From Clostridia bacterium (GTDB lineage: Bacteria; Bacillota; Clostridia; Oscillospirales; CAG-272), in the NCBI GenBank assembly GCA_017556845.1, contig JAFYMA010000031.1:1-9983 (forward strand): a DNA stretch of 9,983 nt, in the 5' to 3' direction. Below, one piece after another: positions 1 to 6,898 of the stretch; the first letter of the stretch is position 1; every line of letters starts with the position of its first letter. The translations under genes were made by a program, and so were the position numbers. A model generated the notes under the pieces. It had not been told where the DNA came from. It did not search any database and was given only the letters and a program-made list of their open reading frames with translations.

Positions 1-933
1 AACATGATCACAGGTGCAGCTCAGATGGACGGTGCTATCCTCGTTGTTGCAGGTACTGACGGTCCTATGCAGCAGACACGTGAGCACATCCTTCTCGCTC
101 GTCAGGTTGGCGTTCCTGCAATCGTTGTATTCATGAACAAGTGCGACCTCGTTGACGACCCCGAGCTTCTTGACCTCGTTGAAATGGAAATCCGTGAGCT
201 CCTTAACGAGTACGATTTCCCCGGCGACGATACACCTATCATCAGAGGTTCTGCAAGAGATGCTCTTGAGTCCACATGCACAGATGTAAACGATGCTGTA
301 TATGCTCCTATCTTCGAGCTTATGAAGAATGTTGACGAATTCATTCCTACACCTGACAGAATGGCTGACATGCCCTTCCTTATGCCTGTTGAGGACGTTT
401 TCTCCATCACAGGTCGTGGTACTGTTGCTACAGGTAGAGTTGAAAGAGGTATCGTAAACATGTCCGACACAGTTGAAATCGTTGGTCTTTCCGATGAGAA
501 GAGACAGACGGTTGTAACAGGCGTTGAAATGTTCAGAAAGCTTCTTGACTCCGCTCAGGCAGGTGATAACATCGGTCTTCTTCTCCGTGGTATCCAGAAG
601 AACGAGATCGAAAGAGGTCAGGTTATTTGTAAGCCCGGCTCCATTCAGCCTCACACAAAGTTTGTAGGTCAGGTTTACGTTCTTACCGAAAAAGAAGGCG
701 GCCGTCAAAAGCCCTTCTTCCCCGGTTACAGACCTCAGTTCTACTTCAGAACAACTGACGTTACAGGCGTTATCGGTCTTCCCGCTGACGTTGAAATGTG
801 CCGCCCCGGCGATAACGTTGATATGACTGTTGAGCTTATCACACCTATCGCTATTGAAAAGGGTCTTCGTTTCGCTATCCGTGAGGGTGGTAGAACAGTT
901 GGTTCCGGCGTCGTTTCCGAGATCCTCGCGTAA
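1..933 (+). CDS. tuf: Elongation factor Tu, C-terminal part (5' end outside window)
   Basis: EF-Tu is the GTPase that delivers aminoacyl-tRNA to the ribosomal A site. The reading frame is open from base 1 (first codon AAC) to TAA at 931-933. The visible part begins at the [16 protein letters not shown] stretch just after the G3 motif, so roughly the first 90 residues, with the P-loop and switch I, lie upstream. Counting from the Met at base 4, the G4 motif NKCD is at 45-48 and the G5-like GSA at 82-84. Domain 2 follows ([18 protein letters not shown]) and then domain 3 (the [15 protein letters not shown] segment and C-terminal [12 protein letters not shown]), ending normally. Codon use is strongly biased to a few codons (CTT, GTT, CGT, ATC, AAC), as expected for a very highly expressed gene and unlike its AT-richer neighbours. 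No terminator is visible between its stop and the FMN riboswitch. The identity is certain; tufA versus tufB cannot be told from this fragment. Confidence 0.98.
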   Translation, partial: NMITGAAQMDGAILVVAGTDGPMQQTREHILLARQVGVPAIVVFMNKCDLVDDPELLDLVEMEIRELLNEYDFPGDDTPIIRGSARDALESTCTDVNDAVYAPIFELMKNVDEFIPTPDRMADMPFLMPVEDVFSITGRGTVATGRVERGIVNMSDTVEIVGLSDEKRQTVVTGVEMFRKLLDSAQAGDNIGLLLRGIQKNEIERGQVICKPGSIQPHTKFVGQVYVLTEKEGGRQKPFFPGYRPQFYFRTTDVTGVIGLPADVEMCRPGDNVDMTVELITPIAIEKGLRFAIREGGRTVGSGVVSEILA

Positions 934-956
934 GTTAAAAAATAATATAGTACGGT

Positions 957-1088
957 TATTTTCGGGGGATGCAGAAATGCATCAGGTGAAATTCCAAACC
1001 GGCGGTAAAGCCCGCCAACACTCAGATTTCTGTGTGCCGAACAGGTGAAATTCCTGTGCCGACGGTAAAGTCCGGATGGTAGAAGATA
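957..1088 (+). promoter_or_regulatory. FMN riboswitch (RFN element) aptamer
   Basis: This is the leader of ribU and matches the conserved RFN pattern: TTCGGGGG near the 5' end, two AGGTGAAATTCC-type segments (near 984 and 1045), CCGGCGGTAAAGCCCGCC, GCCGACGGTAAAGTCCGGATGG and a closing AGAAG. The closing helix P1 can be drawn as 957-963 with 1082-1088 (7 pairs, one G-U). A 6-pair hairpin with a GAAA loop sits at 968-983. The known family binds flavin mononucleotide and turns off riboflavin synthesis or uptake genes when FMN is plentiful. The downstream gene is a riboflavin transporter and a terminator follows at 1146, so transcription attenuation is the expected mode. Confidence 0.95.
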
Positions 1089-1145
1089 ATGTACCTGTCC
1101 TTGTATGATTGCGCCGTTTTGGTGCTATACTTTGACACAAGCGTA

Positions 1146-1180
1146 CCCCCCGACATATATTTGTCGGGGGGCGTTTATTT
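1146..1180 (+). terminator. Riboswitch-controlled intrinsic terminator ahead of ribU
   Basis: A perfect 10-pair stem, CCCCCCGACA at 1146-1155 with TGTCGGGGGG at 1162-1171, has a 6-base loop and is followed by CGTTTATTT. It lies between the FMN aptamer and the ribU start, so it is the likely expression platform: formed when FMN is bound, disrupted when it is not. The 5' arm is also complementary to 962-968 in the aptamer, a possible antiterminator pairing. Confidence 0.9.
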
Positions 1181-1217
1181 ATACCGTATTTTCCCCGAAG
1201 AAAGGGAATTTGTTTGT

Positions 1218-1820
1218 ATGAAGAATAAAAGTGAAATTTTAAAATTGACGACAACGGCGATGCTTGCAGCTCTTGCATCTGTTTTGATGATGTTCGAGTT
1301 TTCAACGCCGTTCATACCCGCATTTATTAAATTCGATTTTTCCGAGCTGCCCGGCGTTTTTGCTGCAGTTGCAATTTCTCCGTGGTCCGGCGTTGCAGTT
1401 TGCCTTATAAAAAATCTCGTTCATTTGCCGTTTACTACAACGGGGTGCATAGGCGAGGTTGCAAATTTTCTTTTAGGTGCTGCTTTTACACTTTCAACAG
1501 GATACATTTTCAGAGCTATAAAGGGAAAGAAAATAGATCTTATAATTTCCGGCACGGTTGGCTCTGCCGTTATGGCACTTATCAGCGTTCCGATAAATTA
1601 CTACGTTACGTATCCCGTTTATATGAAATTTATGCCGCTTGAAGCGATACTGAATGCTTATATGGAGCTTAATCCCGCGGTCGATTCACTCTGGGATGCA
1701 CTTATGATGTTCAATCTGCCGTTCAATTTTGTAAAATGTATGGTTTGCGTAGTGATCGCTACGGTGCTTTTTAAAACACTGCGTCCGTTTTTAACTAAAT
1801 TTGAAATATCAAAGACGTAA
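1218..1820 (+). CDS. ribU: Riboflavin ECF transporter S component RibU
   Basis: A 200-residue, highly hydrophobic protein of the size and character of ECF S components: membrane-embedded riboflavin-binding subunits that dock on a shared EcfT-EcfA module for uptake. The segment at about residues 38-70 (KFDFSELPGVFAAVAISPWSGVAVCLIKNLVH) is the conserved RibU block. About six membrane segments are apparent, and the first carries an AxxxA-type small-residue pattern (A14, A18) like the one S components use to contact EcfT. The frame is open from ATG 1089, but that start lies upstream of the terminator stem at 1146-1171. ATG 1218 is chosen because it follows the terminator, has AAAGGGA about 11 bases upstream, and gives an N-terminus typical of the family. 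Control by the FMN riboswitch supports the substrate. The energising EcfA/EcfT genes are not in this window, as is usual for group II ECF transporters. Confidence 0.94.
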   Translation: MKNKSEILKLTTTAMLAALASVLMMFEFSTPFIPAFIKFDFSELPGVFAAVAISPWSGVAVCLIKNLVHLPFTTTGCIGEVANFLLGAAFTLSTGYIFRAIKGKKIDLIISGTVGSAVMALISVPINYYVTYPVYMKFMPLEAILNAYMELNPAVDSLWDALMMFNLPFNFVKCMVCVVIATVLFKTLRPFLTKFEISKT

Positions 1821-1844
1821 AGCAACTGTCAAATATATATGAAA

Positions 1845-1887
1845 ATTCGCGCGTTTGATATTAAATCTTCGCGCGAATATATTTTTT
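1845..1887 (+). terminator. Intrinsic terminator after ribU
   Basis: A perfect 9-pair GC-rich stem, ATTCGCGCG at 1845-1853 with CGCGCGAAT at 1870-1878, has a 16-base loop and is followed after three bases by a run of T (1882-1887). It sits 25 bases after the ribU stop and closes that unit. Confidence 0.85.
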
Positions 1888-1921
1888 CGCGTATATCTTC
1901 AAATAATTTACAAAAAATATA

Positions 1922-1950
1922 TTGCAAATACATCGTATATAATTTATAAT
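1922..1950 (+). promoter_or_regulatory. Predicted sigma-A-type promoter for the PF06695 gene and metK
   Basis: TTGCAA at 1922-1927 and TATAAT at 1945-1950 are separated by 17 bases and lie about 30 bases ahead of the next start codon, downstream of the ribU terminator. The -10 is a perfect match and the -35 matches four of six. A second TATAAT at 1938-1943 overlaps but has no well-spaced -35. Confidence 0.6.
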
Positions 1951-1979
1951 TAATTGAAATACACTTTTATGAGGTAGTT

Positions 1980-2468
1980 GTGTCTGTTTTTTTGAAATAT
2001 TTATCCGTATTCGGACTGTCGATGGTTCCTGTTTCCGAATTGCGAGGTGCGATTCCGCTCGGAATACTCTTATATGATTTTGACTGGTTGTTGTGCTATA
2101 TCTTATGTTGTATAGGCAACTTTTTGCCCGTTCCGTTCGTTCTTTTTTTTATCGAACGTATAATTGATTGGAGCAAGACGACGAAGCATTTTGCAAGATT
2201 CGGTCTTTTTTTGGAAAGAAAGGCTGCTAAAAACGCAGATAAGGTAAACCGTTACGGCTTTTTCGGACTTATGCTTTTTATTGCTATTCCCTTGCCGATG
2301 ACGGGTGCCTGGACCGGTACTTTAGTTGCGGCGTTGACCGGAATGAAACCTAAAAGAGCGCTCCTTTCCTGCCTTTTTGGAATACTGATCGCAGGAGCAA
2401 TAGTTACGCTTATATGCACCGGCCCGCTGTCATTTTTGAGCTGGATGCTGGGCGACAAGATGAATTAA
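1980..2468 (+). CDS. Small multi-drug export family (PF06695-like) membrane protein
   Basis: A 162-residue integral membrane protein. The N-terminal PVSELRGAIPLGI (17-29), the central RYGFFGLMLFIAIPLPMTGAWTGTLVAALTGM (91-122) and the Pro-rich IPLPMTGAWTG re-entrant-like stretch are hallmarks of the COG2426/PF06695 family. That family was named for putative small multidrug export, but its transport function is weakly established; I would not assign a substrate. Four to five hydrophobic segments are visible, with a basic cytoplasmic-type linker at about 64-90. The start is GTG at 1980, preceded by GAGGT at 1971-1975; the only nearby ATG (1969) is closed at once by a stop. A candidate promoter lies just upstream, and metK follows 41 bases downstream without a visible terminator, so the two may be co-transcribed. 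Length is normal for the family. Confidence 0.85.
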   Translation: MSVFLKYLSVFGLSMVPVSELRGAIPLGILLYDFDWLLCYILCCIGNFLPVPFVLFFIERIIDWSKTTKHFARFGLFLERKAAKNADKVNRYGFFGLMLFIAIPLPMTGAWTGTLVAALTGMKPKRALLSCLFGILIAGAIVTLICTGPLSFLSWMLGDKMN

Positions 2469-2509
2469 GAAATATATATAAATAAAATTCAAAGGCTTGG
2501 ATATATAAA

Positions 2510-3685
2510 ATGAGAGAATTTTTTACATCAGAATCTGTAACTGAAGGACATCCTGACAAATTATGCGACGGCGTATCAGACGCTGTCCTTGATGCTATTC
2601 TTGCAATTGATCCCGAATCACGTGTTGCATGCGAGTGTTCTACTACAACGGGAATGCTTCTCGTTATGGGTGAGATCACTACAAAGGCGGTGATCGATAT
2701 ACAAAGCATTGCGAGAGAAAAAATAAGAGAAATCGGCTACACAAGAGCAAAATACGGCTTTGACTGTGATACATGTGCCGTTATAAACTGTATTCACGAG
2801 CAGTCTGCTGATATTGCTCTCGGTGTTGATAAAGCGTACGAGGCAAAGCAGGGTGAAATGACCGACGGGCTTGATACAGGCGCGGGAGATCAGGGTATGG
2901 TGTTCGGATTTGCCTGCAACGAAACGCCTGAGCTTATGCCGCTTCCCATATCCCTTGCTCATAAATTGGCAAAAAAACTGACAGAAGTTCGTAAGAACGG
3001 AATGCTCGACTATCTGCGTCCTGACGGAAAAACGCAGGTCACCGTTGAGTACGAGGACGGCAAGCCGATCAGAATAGATTCTATCGTCGTTTCGTCGCAG
3101 CACGATGAGAACGTAACCATAGAACAGATCAAAAAGGATATAATTGCGAACGTAATTTCACCCGTTATTCCCGATCAGCTTATGGATAGCGAAACTAAAA
3201 TATACGTAAATCCCACTGGCAGATTTGTAATAGGCGGTCCTCAGGGTGACAGCGGACTTACAGGCAGAAAAATAATCGTTGATACATACGGCGGATATTC
3301 ACGCCACGGCGGCGGTGCCTTTTCCGGAAAGGATCCGACGAAGGTCGACAGAAGTGCGGCTTATGCGGCAAGATACGTTGCAAAAAATATCGTTGCAGCA
3401 GGTCTTTGTGACAAATGCGAGGTACAGATAGCATATGCGATAGGCGTAGCGAAGCCTTTGTCTGTTCTTATAGAGACGTTCGGTACGGAGAAGATAGACC
3501 GTGAAAAAATATATTCAGCGGTAATGCAGTCGTTTGATTTCCGTCCCGCTGCTATAATTAAAAAATTCGATCTTCGCAGACCGATATATTCACCTCTTGC
3601 GGCTTACGGTCATATGGGCAGAGAAGATATAAATGCTCCGTGGGAAGAAAGAGATCTTGCGCAAGTACTTAAAAACTTAATTTAA
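2510..3685 (+). CDS. metK: S-adenosylmethionine synthetase (methionine adenosyltransferase)
   Basis: Cytoplasmic enzyme that makes S-adenosylmethionine from methionine and ATP, releasing phosphate and pyrophosphate. The 391-residue length is normal. Signature features are in order: [13 protein letters not shown] at the N-terminus (GHPDK 13-17, including the catalytic-site His), the GAGDQG hexapeptide (124-129), [20 protein letters not shown] (about 243-262), and the phosphate-binding [16 protein letters not shown] (267-282). The C-terminal YGHMGRED is also typical. The ATG at 2510 gives the canonical short N-terminus; its Shine-Dalgarno is weak (AAAGG lies about 14 bases away), so translation may be helped by coupling or by the AT-rich unstructured leader. 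Only 41 bases separate it from the upstream membrane-protein gene, too little for a SAM riboswitch. No key residue is missing. Confidence 0.98.
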   Translation: MREFFTSESVTEGHPDKLCDGVSDAVLDAILAIDPESRVACECSTTTGMLLVMGEITTKAVIDIQSIAREKIREIGYTRAKYGFDCDTCAVINCIHEQSADIALGVDKAYEAKQGEMTDGLDTGAGDQGMVFGFACNETPELMPLPISLAHKLAKKLTEVRKNGMLDYLRPDGKTQVTVEYEDGKPIRIDSIVVSSQHDENVTIEQIKKDIIANVISPVIPDQLMDSETKIYVNPTGRFVIGGPQGDSGLTGRKIIVDTYGGYSRHGGGAFSGKDPTKVDRSAAYAARYVAKNIVAAGLCDKCEVQIAYAIGVAKPLSVLIETFGTEKIDREKIYSAVMQSFDFRPAAIIKKFDLRRPIYSPLAAYGHMGREDINAPWEERDLAQVLKNLI

Positions 3686-3700
3686 CTTAATGTAAAACAC

Positions 3701-3748
3701 GAACATATATTGATAACAAAATCTTGATTTTGGAGTAGATATATGTTC
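3701..3748 (+). repeat. Nested inverted repeat in the metK-recD2 gap (possible weak terminator)
   Basis: A perfect 10-base inverted repeat, GAACATATAT at 3701-3710 with ATATATGTTC at 3739-3748, encloses a second inverted repeat (CAAAAT 3717-3722 with ATTTTG 3727-3732). A further perfect 7-base pair of arms, GTTATAT 3755-3761 and ATATAAC 3765-3771, follows directly. The outer stem starts 15 bases after the metK stop and is followed by a T-rich but interrupted tract, so it may end the metK transcript, but it is too AT-rich to be a textbook intrinsic terminator. It could instead be a protein site or a structured leader of recD2. Confidence 0.45.
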
Positions 3749-3836
3749 TGTTCTGTTATATGCAATATAACATTTTGCACACTGTGCGTTTACGGCTTAT
3801 TTTGTGCCTGCGCAGAGGTATTGAATATTATCGGTG

Positions 3837-3844
3837 AAAGGAGG
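3837..3844 (+). promoter_or_regulatory. Strong Shine-Dalgarno that decides the recD2 start
   Basis: AAAGGAGG at 3837-3844 is a near-perfect ribosome binding site. It lies inside the coding sequence if the upstream GTG at 3834 is used, but 10 bases ahead of the in-frame TTG at 3855, which makes TTG 3855 the preferred start. ATG 3873 has no comparable site. Confidence 0.65.
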
Positions 3845-3854
3845 AACAGGAGCG

Positions 3855-6068
3855 TTGCAAAATGCAGAAAATATGGAGATAGTCGAAGGCACTGTGGAAA
3901 GTGTCATATATCAGAATTCGGAAAACGGCTACAGCGTGGCAGAAATATCCGTGGGAGAAGCGGAATTTCTCACGATCGTCGGAATTATGCCGTACATTGC
4001 AGAAGGCGAAACCGTTAAAGCATACGGCAATTTTTCTGTTCATCCTCAATTCGGCAGACAGTTCAAGGTGGAATTTTACGAAAAGGAGCTTCCGTCTACC
4101 GAGGGCACGATACTTAAATATCTTTCCTCGCGTTCTATCAAGGGCATAGGTGCGGCAATGGCACGAAAGATAGTTGACCGCTTCGGCACGGAAACGTTTG
4201 ATATTATCGAAAATCACCCTGAATGGCTGACTGATATAAAAGGTATATCAGAATCAAAGGCGGAGCAGATAAGTGAGGATTTTAAGCGACAGTTTGGCAT
4301 AAGAACGGTCATGGCGTTTTGTAGTGAATACTTTTCTCCGTCAACGGCAGTGAGAATATATAAGCGTTGGGGAGGCTCTGCCGTTAATGTCATAAAACAA
4401 AATCCTTATGTTTTGTGTGATGAAATATACGGCATCACCTTTGCTGATTGCGATAAAATCGCTAAAAATCAGGGAATGAAAAAGGACGATCAGCACAGAG
4501 TTTGCGCCGCTCTTAAATACATTCTGCTTCATAATGCAAATCAGAACGGACATACGTACGTTCCCGAAGAAAAGCTCCTTGCGGCAGCGGAGCAGCTTGT
4601 GCATATCGATAAGGAGCCTCTTGAGGATATCTTAGACGAGCTTGTAAAGAGTAAGGAAATATATAAAAAGCGTATAGCGGGAAGAAAATGCGTATTTTTA
4701 AAGAAGTTTTATGAAGCGGAAGAGTATATATGCGAAAAGCTGAAGCTTCTCGAGGACAAAAATATGTCCTTTCCCATAAACGATATAAACCGAACGTTAG
4801 ATTCTATCCAGATAACCGAGGATATTAAATATGCTCCGATGCAGCGTGAGGCAATATGCCTTGCGGTTACAAGCTCGGTTATGGTTCTCACAGGAGGTCC
4901 CGGTACGGGTAAAACGACCGTCATCAAGGCGGCGATACAGATATTTGAGCGTATAGGATATAAAATAGCACTTGCCGCTCCGACGGGAAGAGCCGCAAAG
5001 AGAATGTCAGAGGCTACGGGATGTGAGGCAAAAACGATACACCGTTTGCTTGAAATGGAATATAACGACGGACTTGAGCCAAAATTTATCCGTTGTGAAA
5101 ACAATCTTCTTGACGAAAACGTAATTATAGTAGACGAAGCCTCTATGATAGACGTTTTACTGTGCAAAGCACTTCTTAAGGCGGTAAAGCCCGGTGCAAA
5201 GCTGATCCTTATCGGCGACTTCGACCAGCTTCCGTCTGTCGGTGCGGGTAATGTTCTTAAGGATATTATAGCGTCTGACAGATTTAATACAGTGCAGCTT
5301 ACAGAGATATTCCGCCAGGCTGAAATGAGCCTTATTATAACGAATGCGCATGCGATAAACAACGGCAAATATCCCGATCTTGAAACGAAAACAAACGACT
5401 TTTTCTTCATTCCCCGACAAAGCGACGAGGAAACGGCACAAACCGTGGCACTTCTTTGCAAAAAGCGTCTGCCGAAGGCGTACGGAGCTGATATTATACC
5501 GAAGATACAGGTCATAACGCCGTCAAGAAAGGGAAATTCGGGAACGGAGCTGTTGAACGAAACATTACAGAATATTCTCAATCCTCCGTCGCCCGATAAA
5601 AAGGAAAAGAAAATACGTCACATCACCTACCGTGAGGGCGATAAGGTGATGCAGATCAAAAACGATTACAATATAGAATGGCATAAGGATGACAGAGACG
5701 GTATCGGAATTTTTAACGGAGATATAGGCACTATAATCCAGATAAATCCTTCCGCAGAAACCGTAACTATAAACTTTGACGACCGTATAGCGACATATGA
5801 TTTCGCCATAATGGACGAGGTAGAGCTTGGATATGCCATTACCGTGCATAAAAGTCAGGGCAGTGAATATCCCGTTGTCATTATACCTATATACAGCTAT
5901 TCGAGCCGATTGCTTACGAGAAATCTGCTGTATACCGCCGTAACGCGGGCACAAAAGATGGTAATACTCGTTGGCGACGAAGAGGTAATAAGGCGTATGG
6001 TAGATAACAACAGGCAGATGCTGAGATATACATCCTTAAAGGAATTGCTATCGGTATATGACAAATAA
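3855..6068 (+). CDS. recD2: RecD2-type ATP-dependent 5'-3' DNA helicase (SF1B)
   Basis: A 737-residue RecD-like helicase of the RecBC-independent RecD2 type, implicated in Firmicutes in DNA repair and replication-fork integrity. Numbering is from the TTG start at 3855. An N-terminal OB-like region (about 8-80; VEGTVESVIYQNSENGYSV) is followed by helix-hairpin-helix segments (IKGIGAAMARKIVDRFG and IKGISESKAEQI, about 94-140), which separates RecD2 from short RecD. The motor core has the Q-motif region before 345, Walker A GGPGTGKTT (347-355), motif Ia APTGRAAKRM, Walker B VIIVDEAS (423-430), motif III GDFDQLPSVGAGN (454-466), and a UvrD_C_2-like end with VHKSQGSEYP (664-673) and YTAVTRA (693-699). 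All helicase motifs look intact. The frame is open from GTG 3834; TTG 3855 is chosen for its Shine-Dalgarno, and ATG 3873 is a third option. Its 3' end overlaps the comF-like start by 11 bases, so the two are probably co-translated. Confidence 0.96.
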   Translation: MQNAENMEIVEGTVESVIYQNSENGYSVAEISVGEAEFLTIVGIMPYIAEGETVKAYGNFSVHPQFGRQFKVEFYEKELPSTEGTILKYLSSRSIKGIGAAMARKIVDRFGTETFDIIENHPEWLTDIKGISESKAEQISEDFKRQFGIRTVMAFCSEYFSPSTAVRIYKRWGGSAVNVIKQNPYVLCDEIYGITFADCDKIAKNQGMKKDDQHRVCAALKYILLHNANQNGHTYVPEEKLLAAAEQLVHIDKEPLEDILDELVKSKEIYKKRIAGRKCVFLKKFYEAEEYICEKLKLLEDKNMSFPINDINRTLDSIQITEDIKYAPMQREAICLAVTSSVMVLTGGPGTGKTTVIKAAIQIFERIGYKIALAAPTGRAAKRMSEATGCEAKTIHRLLEMEYNDGLEPKFIRCENNLLDENVIIVDEASMIDVLLCKALLKAVKPGAKLILIGDFDQLPSVGAGNVLKDIIASDRFNTVQLTEIFRQAEMSLIITNAHAINNGKYPDLETKTNDFFFIPRQSDEETAQTVALLCKKRLPKAYGADIIPKIQVITPSRKGNSGTELLNETLQNILNPPSPDKKEKKIRHITYREGDKVMQIKNDYNIEWHKDDRDGIGIFNGDIGTIIQINPSAETVTINFDDRIATYDFAIMDEVELGYAITVHKSQGSEYPVVIIPIYSYSSRLLTRNLLYTAVTRAQKMVILVGDEEVIRRMVDNNRQMLRYTSLKELLSVYDK

Positions 6069-6807
6069 GACCTTAAATTACGTAATGTCGTCGGTGATAC
6101 CAAAGCGCTGCTTTGCGTGCGGTGACCTGCTTGACAGCGAGCGCAGGGGATACGCTCTGTGTTCTGAATGTCAGAATGAATGGAATGAGCAAAAGCACAC
6201 CCCTTGCTCTGTTTGCGGACGTCAGGTAATGATGTGCAGATGCATGAGCAACGATATGAGAAGCGGTCTTATATCATACAGTGCATCGTGTATAGAATTC
6301 GATTCGGAAATTTCAAAAAAGCTCATTTACAGCTTTAAAAGAAAAAGAAGCTACCGCCTTGCCGATTTTTTCGCAATGCAGATAGCTGAAAGCATTTTTC
6401 TGAAAAACGGTATTCATTTTGAAAATTGTATTATAGTATATCCGAGACGTTCATACGAGGGACGGGCGCGTTTTGGCTTTGATCACGCAAGACTTTTGGC
6501 TGTGCGTGTCGGTAAGATAACAGGAATAAAGGTGTGTCATATTTTTGGAAACAAAGGTATGAGTGCTCAGAAGGAGCTTGACCTCAGATCCCGACTTGTA
6601 AACGCTTTCGCTTCTTTTTATATAAAAAATAAAGAAGAATGTGTTGAAAGTGTAAAGGGTAAGGATGTAATACTGATAGATGACGTCGTAACAACGGGTT
6701 GTACAGCTCTGTGCTTGGCTTCGCTGCTGCACAACGCAGGGGCTAATTCTACCTCTCTTTTTACTATTGGAAAGGTACCGTCTAAAAAGACGAAAAATAT
6801 ACGTTGA
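6058..6807 (+). CDS. comF: ComF family phosphoribosyltransferase-like protein
   Basis: A 249-residue ComF-type protein. The N-terminus carries a cysteine cluster consistent with zinc binding (C18, C21, C35, C38, C50, C53, with C60 and C62 following). The C-terminal half is a phosphoribosyltransferase fold: YPRRSYEGRARFGFDHARLLA (128-148), the family's QKELDLRSRLVNAF block (171-184; commonly Q-x-x-L-x-x-x-R-x-x-N) and the PRPP-binding loop VILIDDVVTTGCT (204-216). ComF proteins are needed for DNA uptake in competent bacteria, where they are thought to act on the cytoplasmic side with the helicase ComFA; the natural substrate is not settled. No comFA is visible here; the partner is recD2, overlapped by 11 bases. 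ATG 6058 is used because the gene junction suggests coupling (weak AAAGGA at 6038-6043); ATG 6085, giving MSSVIPKRC, is an alternative. The family call is firm; a competence role in this organism is inference. Confidence 0.9.
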   Translation: MTNKTLNYVMSSVIPKRCFACGDLLDSERRGYALCSECQNEWNEQKHTPCSVCGRQVMMCRCMSNDMRSGLISYSASCIEFDSEISKKLIYSFKRKRSYRLADFFAMQIAESIFLKNGIHFENCIIVYPRRSYEGRARFGFDHARLLAVRVGKITGIKVCHIFGNKGMSAQKELDLRSRLVNAFASFYIKNKEECVESVKGKDVILIDDVVTTGCTALCLASLLHNAGANSTSLFTIGKVPSKKTKNIR

Positions 6808-6808
6808 C

Positions 6809-6831
6809 AAAAGCAGACTTTTCTGTTTTTA
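6809..6831 (+). terminator. Weak terminator candidate after comF
   Basis: AAAAGCAGA and TCTGTTTTT just after the comF stop can pair as an AT-rich stem with one bulged G and a short CTTT loop, running directly into T residues. It is the only hairpin between comF and the next promoter. With few GC pairs it would be a weak terminator, and termination may be incomplete. Confidence 0.35.
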
Positions 6832-6833
6832 TG

Positions 6834-6862
6834 TTGATTTTTGATGATTATCGGTGTATAAT
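6834..6862 (+). promoter_or_regulatory. Predicted sigma-A-type promoter of the MreB-like gene
   Basis: TTGATT at 6834-6839 and a perfect TATAAT at 6857-6862 are spaced exactly 17 bases and lie 36 bases ahead of the ATG at 6899. AGGA at 6885-6888 serves as the ribosome binding site. With the strong terminator after the gene, this points to a single-gene transcript. Confidence 0.75.
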
Positions 6863-6898
6863 ACTACCATAGATTAAAACAGTTAGGAACGATTCGTT

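Noticed and set aside
830..1048. Plus-strand ORF running from the tuf end into the riboswitch
   Set aside because: It is out of frame with tuf and spans the structured FMN aptamer; the conservation there is of RNA, not protein.
1089..1217. N-terminal extension of RibU from ATG 1089
   Set aside because: This stretch contains the terminator stem-loop (1146-1180) of the riboswitch expression platform, and the extension does not resemble RibU; ATG 1218 with its own ribosome site is the natural start.
2469..2509. SAM riboswitch or separate promoter ahead of metK
   Set aside because: Only 41 AT-rich bases are available, without a SAM-aptamer pattern, a terminator or a -35/-10 pair at proper spacing.
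3743..4018. Plus-strand ORF of 91 codons starting in the metK-recD2 gap (MFCSVICNITFC...)
   Set aside because: It has no ribosome site, its second half runs out of frame through the start of recD2, its composition (Cys, Arg-rich tail) looks like frame-shifted coding DNA, and its start lies within the inverted repeats.
4709..5581. Minus-strand ORF of 290 codons opposite recD2
   Set aside because: It is the antisense shadow of the conserved helicase core of recD2, rich in Ser, Arg and Ile with no recognisable domain; the plus-strand protein has all helicase motifs.
6804..6832. TTGACA at 6804-6809 as a consensus -35 for the MreB-like gene
   Set aside because: The hexamer at 17-base spacing is TTTTAT, a poor -10, and the element overlaps the comF stop. 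TTGATT/TATAAT at 6834-6862 is a better fit.
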